Positions 11,237 through 22,094 of a DNA stretch of 64,000 nt are shown in pieces. Position 1 is the stretch's first letter, and the number at the start of each line of letters is the position of its first letter. Source of the DNA: Polytrichum commune (lineage: Eukaryota; Streptophyta; Polytrichopsida; Polytrichales; Polytrichaceae); NCBI GenBank assembly GCA_950295325.1, contig OX485807.1, positions 10,813,001 through 10,877,000 on the forward strand, given 5' to 3'. The notes below the pieces were generated by a model that saw nothing but the letters and a program-made list of their open reading frames with translations, was not told where the DNA came from and did not search any database. Position numbers and translations under genes: made by a program.

Positions 11237-11610
11237 ATCTTCAGGTCCGGCAATCCTAACCCCTCCCCCTCCAAGGGTAGGACTGGCCTCAGTCACTGCC
11301 ACCGCCTCTTTGACAGTCGTCCCGAGGGTAGTGCATAGGCAGGGCGATGAATCTGCGCAACACACTGACATGGTCATTGTGGAGGAAACGCAGGGGAGCC
11401 CCAATAACGCGGCAGCTGTCCAAGGAATGGACGTTGAGAGCCCTGACCTGGGACGACATCCATCCGCGGAGATGGAGGATGTCCGCATGGACACTCTCGA
11501 CCTGGGCGGAGACGACGACGACGACGCGGATCACATTGTGCAGACCCAGGCGTCACAGTCGGAGCGTGCCACAGACGCCATGGACACAGAGGCGGCTGGC
11601 CCAATGGGGA

Positions 11611-11630
11611 TTACGAACGCGCGTTCGTTA
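11611..11630. repeat. Type-A palindrome inside coding exon 3, second copy
   Basis: TTACGAACGCGCGTTCGTTA is read as ITNARSLI, in a different codon phase from the copy at 11217. The site therefore tolerates different frames and is not kept for a fixed peptide. Confidence 0.9.
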
Positions 11631-11687
11631 ATCGAAGAGGAGGGAACTGCTTGGTCCAGCGCCGCTGCCCCTCCCCCCGATGACGAG

Positions 11688-12248
11688 GTAACTCTCCTCT
11701 GAGAATACCACTCATTTAACGAATGCGCGTTCGTAACCACTAACCCATGCGCGTTGTGTTCTTGGCGGTTCCTGCCCATCAGCATCACGAGGCGTGCGAG
11801 GACCCTTCTCTACGTGGACCCTTAGCCCGATAAATTTTGTAGAACACGACATGTATTTGCCATAGGAAACTGTGAAAAATTATCACGTGAGACAATTGTA
11901 AATATTCACCGAATTAATATATGAGCAGATGATCTCTGCGTCGCATCTCCCAAACTTATTGTATCGTATCGCATCTTGCATTATGTATGTTCATGCGCAT
12001 CATTACACTTTCACGCCCACTTTCACCCTCCTTCACGAACGAGCGTTCGTACATGTGCTTCTATCCGCGCTCACGAACGAGCGTTCGTAAATGATGCGCC
12101 ATCCCAGCCTTCATTTACGAACGCTCGTTCGCAAGTCTGCACTTGACCACATTCTCCTTGCACTATTTTCCTCGCATAATCGTCTTTTCCTCAATGCAAT
12201 GTTGTTTATTGGATCATAGAATTAAACTAGTCGAGTTGTTAATCACAG
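11688..12248 (+). other. Polyprotein A intron 3 with four palindromes
   Basis: The donor is GAG|GTAACT and the acceptor AATCACAG|GAT, phase 0, 561 bp. Palindromes lie at about 11718 (one base off), 12034, 12070 and 12114. Splicing here joins the HAD domain to the rest of the polyprotein. Element B has an intron at the same place (46141-45684) with one palindrome. Confidence 0.75.
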
Positions 12249-13163
12249 GATCCCCCAGAGATAGGTCGGAAACCCTCGACTAGTGGACGTCTTACCCGAA
12301 ACAAACCGTTCGTCGTGTTCGACCTGAACGGGGTGTTGTGTCACACGGAACACATCCCCCGGGTCCCCACGCGTCCCTTCCGTCACCCCGACGAAAGGGA
12401 CTACGACGGAGAGCTCGACACTCTCATTAACCGCAAGGTTGTCCGCGCCCGTCCCGGCCTGCGTGACTTCCTTCGAGAGGTGCTCGATGTAGCTCATGTC
12501 ATTGTGTGGAGCTCCATGGTCATGGAGAACACCGAGCCAATTGTCGACTTCCTCTTCCGCGATCTTCCGAGCCCTTGCCTCATCCTCGGCCAAGAGGATT
12601 GCGATGAATTGCTCGACGAAAAGGGTCTGCCGGTTCCAAAGTTCGGCGGTCGTGGCGGAGGACAACAATTCCTCAAGGTCCTGAGGTCAAGACTGTGGCG
12701 GGGCATCCCCCGGTTGCAGGGGGTACCCCACGGGTGGTGGCCGACTCCCGAGAACACCGTCCTCGTCGACGACAGCCCCACCAAAAGCGTCTTGAACCCC
12801 CCGGGGAACGTCATCTTCCCCGCCACTTGGACCGGCGATAGGAACGACACGTTTTTGGTCGATACGCTAGCGCCTTACCTTAGAAGGCTTGTTGTCCACG
12901 CCGGTAGCATACCATTTTTTGTTAGATCCAACCCCATAGGCAATGTGGGTTTAAGCCCCCGTGATAATGTATTCAAAAGCATCATGAGGCTCGCCAAACT
13001 CAATAAATTGATTTGAAATGCCTCCATGTCTTTGCTTTGTATCAAGTGGTTCACATTTACTAATGCTTGCTTCGTTTTTAGATGTCTTTTGTTGTTGTGT
13101 TTATTCTTGACCATAGTCTGCCCCCATATGCGACGCCCCTGTGGTCGACGGCCCTTCCCGTCC

Positions 13164-13175
13164 CCTCTCGCCACC
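13164..13175. repeat. Left copy of 12-bp direct repeat (candidate target-site duplication of element C)
   Basis: CCTCTCGCCACC occurs here and again, identical, at 28431-28442, just outside the inverted repeats of element C. Twelve bases is slightly long for a MULE duplication (usually 8-11), so one or more bases may match by chance. Confidence 0.65.
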
Positions 13176-13186
13176 GGACGACACTT

Positions 13187-13218
13187 GTATGAGAGCGGAG
13201 AGCGGAGAGCGGATATTT
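13187..13218 (+). repeat. Left terminal inverted repeat of element C
   Basis: These 32 bases match the reverse complement of 28390-28421 at 27 positions, with no gaps. The repeat is built of GAGAGCG words, and a similar GGAGAGCGG pattern continues to about 13235. It starts 11 bp inside the direct repeat. Confidence 0.75.
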
Positions 13219-13670
13219 GGAGAGCGGAGAGCGTAGAGGAAATAAAATAGCAAATTTGACATACCAAAAATAGACATTAAAAAAAGACTAGAATAGACTT
13301 GGAATATTCCAGAATCTGCCAAAAATAGTAAAAGAATGGACTTATTTCCGTAGAGGGTAAAGGCCCTGAAATTGGAATGGTCTCATTAAGTTTGGAAACC
13401 GTGAGGTGGTTGAATTATTAAAACCAAGGATGATCACAAGAAAAAATCAATGAAAATGGATTTTCGGATATTGGTATAATTGAAGGATGAGTCAATCAAA
13501 ATACAAAGGAATAAAAATAATCAACTTCCTTCGTTTGGATTCATCATTTTTCTCTTTGTTTTATATGTGAGTCTACTCTATAGCTTGGACTTTAGCAATT
13601 ATCGTATGTGGCCGAATAGATTATATATTGGACTCATACCCAACATCATTGTATATACACTTGCATACAA

Positions 13671-14136
13671 TGGGTGATGAGAGAGATATGTTTGCTGAAT
13701 TAGGATGGGAGAAGGAAATTAGGAGTCTAGCAGATCCTCATATTCCGGTTAATTTATCGCCGGAATTTTTGTTTGCTGCTGGAAATCGAAGTAGTGATGA
13801 AAACGACCTGACTCCATTTTCGCAGTCTACACAAGCATGGAGGTGGCGGACGCGGGAGGAGCAAAAAGAATGTGAGAAAAAATAAAAGAGGCAGGAAGAT
13901 GTGCCCGAGAAGGACGCTGATTTGGATGAAGACAAATCGAACGAAACGGAGGAGGAGGTGAAGGTGGAAGGGGAATCTTCAAAATCTATTTCATTTCGCG
14001 AACGGATGAGAGCCTTACGCCTCATCATCTGCCGTTGAAGGATCCAAAGAGAGATAAGACAGTTTCTTATATAGATTTGCTTAGACCGGGTCCACCTCCC
14101 TCGGAATCATCCAAGAAGTATGCAAAACGGAAATAG
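13671..14136 (+). pseudogene. Small acidic protein gene of element C, decayed
   Basis: The frame starts MGDERDMFAELGWEKE and continues past a TAA (about 13882) through a long Glu/Asp/Lys-rich stretch. It then needs a frame change near 14020 to reach the ending SYIDLLRPGPPP...KKYAKRK with a TAG at 14134. Codon texture on both sides of the lesions looks coding. It is convergent with the transposase gene, which ends at 14298. I do not recognise the family. By position it may correspond to the small accessory gene of elements A and B, but I see no sequence similarity. Confidence 0.4.
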
Positions 14137-14297
14137 AGTTGATAGACATAGGAAGCATTGTAATACACAATTTTCAAGTAAATAAAAATAATCATTGAGA
14201 TTAAACCTTTATTATATCAATCAATTATTGCTTCACAAGAGGTCCAGAAATGGACACATATATCATAGCCTAATGTAGTGCTAGGCTGAGAGGAAAT

Positions 14298-17200
14298 CTA
14301 GGAAGTAGATTGTGTCAAGAGGCCCCCTTCTAGAATGAATTTGACTTCATTGAAGCTAAAGGTAGGGGCGTGTATGAACAAATCAACTTCAGGGTTTGCA
14401 TTAGAAACCTTAACAAATATGAAGTAGAGGTGTTTGCAGTGCAGGAACGAATTTCGTTTCCGGCCAAACTTTGAAATCATATCCTTGAAGGCCGGACAAT
14501 TACACTCGGGCAGAGAACTGACTGTCAGTTGGTAGATAGATTGTGTAGGTGCTGGTTTGGATTGCAAGGTGAGCACGCAACCAAATCCAGGGCGTGGAAT
14601 CATAGTGACTTTCAGAATGGTCCCGTCCATAGCTCGTGCAGATGCGACCATCTGTATTTGTTTTGTGGATGGTGCAGTGGCAGACCGTCTGGTAGCCTTG
14701 GACTGCCTGGAAGAAGGATACGAGTCTGGGTTGGCAGGAACGTCTACTCCGGAGAGGTCCAGGGGGGGAGCGGAAGTGTTGAATAGGCGAGTGGACGTAA
14801 TGCGCTCTTTCTGCGGGAGCTGGAATCCTGCATTTTCAAGCTTTAGGATCTCCGGACGCGTGAGGTTGGTGCCAATCTTGACAGGCCACACAGGAGGAAT
14901 CGGAGGTCGTTCTTGGTCAGCAGAGAATTTGTCCACCCACTTACGACGTGAACCCTTGACACAACGCTCAATGTCGTCGGGGCAAAAAAAGAACTTCTCG
15001 ACCTTAGGTGCTGTGAATTTGTAATAGTTCCAAACTCCAAGGTATGCCGGGGCAGGGGTGCTCTTGGAGTTGGAAACGATTTTGGCAATGCATTTCTTCT
15101 TCGTGACATCATGCATGGCCCAGCATGCCTTAGAGGAGTTGTAAGGAACACGAGCAATATGCCAGAGTTTCTCATCGACTGTAGTTTCTTGGACAGCAGT
15201 TACACGGCGAAAATCCAGACCAGAGGGAGGGGGTGGGGGAACCTCGTGCACAGAAGGAGAGGACTCCTCGACGATGGTAGGCAGGGGTGAAGCATGAGAC
15301 CTTGTGGTTCTCTGAGCAACACTAAGGCGAGAGAAGTTGAGGGTGTCAGGGCGGTGGGTCTCATCGTCAACTCCAATGGGGGTGTCAGGCTTGCGTTTCT
15401 ACGAGCCGAAGACTTCGGCACCCTCGAGGTGGGGACTACAAGTACAGAATTCGTCGACGCCTTCAAAGTTGAGTAAAACCTTCTGTAGAACTGCGGGGTC
15501 ACCGGTACGTTGGGCACGACGTTGTGCGCATCGAAGCTTGAGTTCTTCTTTACTAGGGCCATCACCTCCAGCGCCACCCTTTAGAAATTGATGGTAAGCC
15601 ACGACTTGAAGGAAGGCGCGAATGTAGTCATCCACAGTGGCAACGTAAAGATCGCCACCTTTGTTGCCGGAAGCTTGAAGCCATTTGTTGTGAATAGATT
15701 CGGCGAGGTTGCAATTGGGCATTTGTGCGAATTCCTCTGCGGTCATGATCTTCTCCTGCAAAATGGAATGGCAGTATTAGAAACAAGCAAAGATCCAGAA
15801 ATAAGGAAAAAAAAAAGAAAAAAGTAATAAGAGTAAGACGCACCAATTCCATGAAGCCACCCCATTGTCGATATCGAAAGTGCCAGAAGGCCAGCCAAAG
15901 TTGAAGGTGTTTCAACCCCTCCTCGGAGGTGCAGTTGGAAGAAGCCCACCAGGCCTTGATGGCTAGGTACCTCGTTTCCGCCTCGAGCATAGAAGAAGCG
16001 TCGCGATACTGGAGGCAGAGACGCTTGTGTTGGTCTTGCAATTCGTGCTTGATATAGAGCTTTGTGTGTTTTTCTAGAGACCGAGTCCAATGGAAGTAGC
16101 AGGTTCTCTCGCGTCCATCGATGGGCACCTTAGGATCTCCAGACCCGTAGACAATCCTGACGGCATTCCAATTGGCTTGCGCACTGTCAGCCATGAATCC
16201 CTTGAAGTGAGGCTTGGGAATTCCATGCCTAGCCATGACGTGGTTGAGGTTGTGCCAGAACAACACTTGAGCATCCTTGTCCTCCGATTGGAAATCGCAG
16301 CAAGCAATAGTCATGATGCGCTGGTAGGTCCCGTCGTAAACGTGGCAGGCCATGGTGGTCCACTTGGCGACGCGTTTGACATGGTCGGACATGATCCAAG
16401 CATGATCGAGATCACCGCCAGGTTGCATGCACTTAACCAAGTCGACCCCACTACCAGGCCCGACCTCAGACATTTTGAAAACAAAAACTTTGTCCGTATC
16501 GTCACCTTGGCCTGGGAATTGATTCCGTTGGACATAGGCCCAGGTGCTGACACCTCTAAGTTTGGCGATGCCATCCATAACTCCTAACCTACGTAAGTAT
16601 TTGAAGGTGGTAACCTTGTAACGGAGGTGAGGGGAATTCAAGTCCTTGCAACGATCAAAAACGGGTTCAAGTTCTTCCAAGGAAAGGAGTTGATGAGGAA
16701 CAATATCATTGCGGAGGAGGAACTCACCCACAAGGTCCTTGCTTGCCTCAAGAACAATTTTGCTGTGAGTGGCTTGGGGCGTTCGCTCGACGTGCTCCTC
16801 GAGAAGTGCATTGATACGCTTCCGGCTGTCTCTGCAGTCTCCAACCTTCACAGGATGTTGATGAGTACCGAGATGAATGCAGGCTCTTTGAGAGGACTCC
16901 TTCCCATGGACATAGAAGATTTTCGCCTGGCATAGAGCAACGCATTTTGGAGGTTGTTTGCAGATCCTGCAAACGAGAGTAGATCCGGATGGCACAATAC
17001 CAGAGAGAGGGAAAGGATCTTTAGTGAAACCTTCAAATTCCGTGTCGTTGACCTTAGAGGTACGATGGGCGCGTTGAAGGTAATCACAACTAGGGTTTTG
17101 GCATTGGAGATGGCCAACACAGGTAGAGGAACGAAAGGTAAGGCCAACGTCGTTTGTAATGTTGGTGGTTTGAGTCTTCGTCCAAACATGGCCATCATAT

Positions 17201-17940
17201 TGCTTGTCCATGCCGTCCAAGGACTTGGCCCTGGTTAGAGATGATGAGACTTCTGCTGCAGGGAGGACAAATAACTGGGTGCCATCGAAACGAGGGGGAA
17301 GGTGATTAACTACATGGATTTGTAGTTTATCGTAATCTATTTTCTTGAGGACGTTCTTACGACTGGGCATTGACCCAAGACGACGAAGACATTGAACAAT
17401 AGGTTGAGGAGGTTTGGACGTAGAGGGAATTGAAGTAGGTGAAGGAACAGAGAGAGAAGGAGAAGGCGTCACATAGGCAGCAGAGGGAAACAAATGAGGA
17501 GAATCATGAACTGATACATCTTCATGCTGAACTGGTACATCTTCAGTTGAAGAATCAGACAAATCTATAACGTTGTCTAAACCAGGCTTAGTCTTGACAC
17601 TTATTACTGGAGGGGTGCTAAAGGCAGCAGTGGATGATCGAAGAGGAGTAAGGATTTCTGTGGACACTGTCGTCTGAGAATCTGGCCAGCCACAAACCCT
17701 ATACTTACCTTCGCCAAACTCCCAGACCACATTGCCATTGTCAGTTACCTTGGAGGTCTCATGGAAGTTATGAACGAGCAGTCCAGTATCAGGATGGAAG
17801 ATCTCACGCTCTACCCATATTGTATTAGGTTTGAGAGAGAACCTAATGCTAAGATGAAGCTCCGAGACAACAGCAATACCTTGTGCATCAATGGGGAATA
17901 GAATAGGGACTCCAATCCCATTGGAACAAAGTTCAGCCAT
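14298..17940 (-). pseudogene. MULE-type transposase with SWIM zinc finger (element C), one in-frame stop
   Basis: Two exons, 17940-15844 and 15755-14298, join in phase 0 (donor GTGCGT, acceptor TTTTGCAG), about 1,184 codons. Residues 1-250 are low-complexity Ser/Thr/Pro. A zinc-binding stretch follows (CRICKQPPKC near 325, then RACIHLGTHQHP). The DDE fold follows: VYDGTYQRIMTIACC (Asp near 534), GFMADSAQANWNAV (Asp near 583) and NCNLAESIHNKWLQ (Glu near 717, start of exon 2). A SWIM finger (CNCPAF...LHCKHLYF) is near 1113. Known family logic: MULE transposases end in SWIM fingers that bind element ends. A single TAG at 15399-15401 interrupts the frame, which stays open on both sides, so this copy probably makes no full product. 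Divergent from the polyprotein gene at 18608. Confidence 0.85.
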
Positions 17941-18607
17941 TTCAGATGGAAATATGAAAGAAGGCAGAAAAAATCAAAAGTAAAGGAACAAAGATGTAAA
18001 GATACATAAAGACTAAGAATGGTCAAGACTCAAACGTAGCGAAGTCACGCACTGTTGACACTCCCTTCTGATGACCCACCATATGCAGAGAGGAAAGCAA
18101 TCCCAAACTCAACGATAGGAGGAATAAGAGCCATGACAAGGGCAATGGTGCCTTATGATAAGATGGGAAAATAAAAGAGGAAACTCATGACAGTGTGCTA
18201 CATATTGATAAAAAAAAAGGTGTCAGAAACATGATATAAATAATAGATGTAAATAAAATAAAGCAACACCAATGCACAAAATTATATTTGGAACACCCTA
18301 AAACAGGTTGTTTCAAAGTGAGAGGTAAAGCTGTATAGGCCAATTGAAGGTTACCATTCAACCTGACAAGAAATTAAATATGATTAGATGGAGTTTGAAC
18401 AGGAATAGAAAGAATGGTAGAAACTCAATTGGACAATAAATATAGGAATGTAGCTAGTGGGAGCACTTGTGTCCGATATATTCACACTAAGATGCTTTGT
18501 CTTAGTATCGTAATTTATGGGTTATGGAATGCCGTAAGATGTGTTCGCCTCAAAGGAGAGGTTTTCGAGTGTGGGAGTAGATATGCTTTGAAAAGGAGGC
18601 ACAGGAC
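17941..18607. promoter_or_regulatory. Divergent promoter region of element C
   Basis: The 667 bp between the two divergent start codons of element C are AT-rich and lack open frames of note. AT-rich words such as GATATAAATAATAG (about 18231) could serve as TATA elements. No copy of the element C hairpin is present here; the array begins 960 bp farther inside the polyprotein gene. Promoter activity is inferred from gene layout. Confidence 0.4.
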
Positions 18608-19568
18608 ATGCAGACCCAAAACAAGAGGAGAAAGAAGAGGGGAAAGTTGTATTTCAATAGCACAAAGGCATTGAAGACAAGTAGAATGGGGAGGAGGAAG
18701 GTGGCGCTGGAACCATTTGAGACAAATGGGATAAACAAAGTTTTAGATTTTGAAGACACACAAGATAACGCAACATTATCGACGGTAGATGAAACTGAAG
18801 GTCCATCAATGTTGCGGGGGCGAGGATCGCAGTGCGAAGAAGCATCAAAAGATATGGGGACGCAGTCGAATCCCGAATACAATCCCACATCGGAGGAGCA
18901 GAGTGCCGAGGAGGAGTTTGAAGAGACAAGTCAGATGGAACCCGAAGGTAGGTATCACAAACCCTAAACTTGAATCTAATTTTTGACTTGTAGTAGGGGC
19001 CGCATTGCTAGAGGAGTTTGTGCTCTCGAGAAGAGGACACGAGACTGATGGATTCCAAAGAAGAAGGTGCGCCAAAGCAAAGTCTGGTTTTTGTATTGTG
19101 AAATTTGATTGATTGAACCTAGGCAGGCGAGACTGATTGAACTTAGGCAGGCTCTCCAAGGGTGCCGGCGCCGACCTCGGCGGCTGGACTAACACTTAGG
19201 GTCTAAAAACTCGATTTATGAAGTTCTGAATTTGGTGGCACTAGGGTATTTGCTTACGGGAAGTGGAAGAACTCTTTGTGTACATAATGTCATTATAGGG
19301 GCAGTTGGTTACACATCTATCTGATTACACTTAGAATGTGAAGTTCACTTGGTTGAGCTTTGAGCTAGTATAAACTCGAAAGGCAGTTGGTTTACACTGG
19401 GATGCTTACTTAGACACAGGTTTAGAGAACTGTGGGATGCTGGTTTATATTACTGGGTTCATTCATGTGATTACACTTACATTCTGAAGTTCAGTTGGTT
19501 GAGGTTTGACATGACATTAGCTCTTAAGACTTACTGGTGTAGGTTGTGATGCTTGTTTAGATATGGGT

Positions 19569-22094
19569 GCTCCAGGGGGTGCCGGCAACGGCATCCTCCC
19601 TGGAGCTGGTTTTTTGGTTTATAATCTCACTTTGTGGCAGCTGGTTTGACACTTAGATGCTGAAGTTTTGGATTATGTGTTGATGGGACGCTGGTTTGGG
19701 AGTGGGGGGGTTTATTTGTGTGATTACCCTTAGATTCTGAAGTTCAGTTGGTTGAGTTTGACATGATATTAGCACTTAAGGCTTGCTTGTTTAGGCTCTA
19801 GTGCATGTTTAGATATGGGTGCTCCAGGGGGTGCCGGCAACGGCACCCTCCCTGGAGCTGGTTTTTTTTCTTTATAATCTCACTTTGTGGCAGCTGGTTT
19901 GACACATATATTCTGAAATTTTGGATTTTGCAAGTAGTAATGGCTTCATTCATAACTTAGAGAGTACTGGTTGAGGCTAGAATATATGATTATGGCCTCA
20001 CAGTTAGATATCAGAATTTGAGTTTGTATGATATTTGACGTTCATTATGTGTTGATGGGAGGCTGGTTCGGGAGTGGGGGGGGTTTATTTGTGTGATTAC
20101 CCTTAGATTCTGAAGTTCAGTTGGTTGAGTTTGACATGATATTAGCACTTAAGGCTTGTTTGTTTAGGCTCTAGTACATGTTTAGATATGGGTGCTCCAG
20201 GGGGTGCCGGCAACGGCACCCTCCCTGGAGCTGGTTTTTTTTCTTTATAATCTCACTTTGTGGCAGCTGGTTTGACACATATATTCTGAAATTTTGGATT
20301 TTGCAAGTAGTAATGGCTTCATTCATAACTTAGAGAGTACTGGTTGACGCTAGAATATATGATTATGGCCTCACAGTTAGATATCAGAATTTGAGTTTGT
20401 ATGATATTTGACGTTCATTATGTGTTTCTGGGAGGTTGGTTTTGGAGCGGGGGGGGGGGGGTTTATTTGTGTGATTACCCTTAGATTCTGAAGTTCAGTT
20501 GGTTGAGTTTGACATGATATTAGCACTTAAGGCTTGCTTGTTTAGGCTCTAGTACATGTTTAGATATGGGTGCTCCAGGGGGTGCCGGCAACGGCACCCT
20601 CCCTGGAGCTGGTTTTTTTTCTTTATAATCTCACTTTGTGGCAGCTGGTTTGGCACATATATTCTGAAATTTTGGATTTTGCAAGTAGTAATGGCTTCAT
20701 TCATAACTTAGAGAGTACTGGTTTAGGCTAGAATACATGATTATGGCCTCACAGTTAGATATCAGAATTTGAGTTTGTATGATATTTGACGTTCATTATG
20801 TGTTGATGGGAGGCTGGTTTGGGGGGGGGGGTTCATTTGTGTGATTACACATAGATTCTGAAGTTCAGTTGGTTGAGTTTGACCTGATATTAGCACTTAA
20901 GGCTTGCTGGTTTAGGCTCTAGTGCATGTTTAGATATGGGTGCTCCAGGGGGTGCCGGCAACGGCACCCTCCCTGGAGCTGGTTTTTTTTCTTTATAATC
21001 TCATTTTCTGGTTGCTGGTTTGACACATATATTCTGAAATTTTGGATTTGGAAGTAGTAATAGCTTCATTAATAACTTAGAGAGTACTGATTTAGGCTAG
21101 AATATATGATTATGGCCTCACAGTTAGATATCAGAATTTGAGTTTGTATGATATTTGACGTTCATTATGTGTTTCTGGGAGGCTGGTTTGGGAGGGGGGG
21201 GGGGTTGATTTGTGTGATTACACTTAGATGCTGAAGTTCAGTTGGTTGAGTTTGACCTGATATTAGCACTTAAGGCTTGCTGGTCTAGGCTCTAGTGCAT
21301 GTTTAGATATGGGTGCTCCAGGGGGTGCCAACAACGGCACCCTCCCTGGAGCTGGTTTTTTTTCTTTATAATCTCATTTTCTGGTTGCTGGTTTGACACA
21401 TATATTCTGAAATTTTGGATTTGGAAGTAGTAATAGCTTCATTAATAACTTAGAGAATACTGATTTAGGCTAGAATATATGATTATGGCCTCACAGTTAG
21501 ATATCAGAATTTGAGTTTGTATGATATTTGACGTTCATTATGTGTTTCTGGGAGGCTGGTTTGGGAGGGGGGGGGGTTGATTTGTGTGATTACACTTAGA
21601 TGCTGAAGTTCAGTTGGTTGAGTTTGACCTGATATTAGCACTTAAGGCTTGCTGGTCTAGGCTCTAGTGCATGTTTAGATATGGGTGCTCCAGGGGGTGC
21701 CAACAACGGCACCCTCCCTGGAGCTGGTTTTTTTTCTTTATAATCTCATTTTCTGGTTGCTGGTTTGACACATATATTCTGAAATTTTGGATTTTGCAAG
21801 TAGTAATAGCTTCATTAGTAACTTAGAGAGTACTGGTTTAGGCTAGAATATATGATTATGGCCTCACAGTTAGATATCAGAATTTGAGTTTGTATGATAT
21901 TTGACGTTCATTATGTGTTGATGGGAGGCTGGTTTGGGGGGGGGGGTTCATTTGTGTGATTACACATAGATTCTGAAATTCAGTTGGTTGAGTTTGACCT
22001 GATATTAGCACTTAAGGCTTGCCGGTCTAGGCTCTAGTGCATGTTTAGATATGGGTGCTCCAGGGGGTGCCGGCAACGGCATCCTCCCTGGAGC
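19569..22094. repeat. Hairpin array of element C: eight copies in intron 1, period about 370 bp
   Basis: A 38-bp imperfect palindrome occurs at 19569, 19821, 20194, 20572, 20942, 21315, 21687 and 22057. It runs from GCTCCAGGG to CCCTGGAGC with a core GGTGCCG-GCAA-CGGCACC and a 2-base bulge. Copies from 19821 on are spaced 370-378 bp; the first gap is 252 bp. The long units also share TTTAGATATGG, TTAGCACTTAAGGCTTG and GATATTTGACGTTCATTATG. Each hairpin is followed by GG and about eight T on the plus strand. The array fills the 3.4-kb intron 1 (18948-22326) of the polyprotein gene. Two copies (21315, 21687) have CAAC for GGCA in the loop flank, which weakens the stem. Confidence 0.9.

Larger units (their letters stand above)
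6342..13016 (+). pseudogene. Element A polyprotein: ParB-like + methyltransferase-like + Pro-rich + HAD (FCP1-like), decayed
   Basis: Four exons join in phase 0: 6342-7637, 7754-9079, 9249-9781 plus 10760-11687, and 12249-13016, about 1,616 codons. Exon 1 carries FWIIDGQHSLEAS (Asp at about residue 339), like the GERR box of ParB/Srx folds. Exon 2 has IDFRGIPG (position of the DPPY motif) and NIFGGSKFMYAAM, which runs into exon 3 as a methyltransferase motif I-like turn. Exon 3 is acidic, coiled and Pro-rich. Exon 4 is an FCP1-like HAD domain with VFDLNGVL (about 1386), VIVWSSM and VLVDDSPTK. The gene is broken by in-frame stops at 6924 (TGA), 7188 (TAG) and 9303 (TAG) and by a solo LTR in exon 3. 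The element B paralogue is open at the first three stop positions, so these are lesions rather than introns. Domain calls rest on motifs; the gene structure is well supported by B. Confidence 0.8.
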
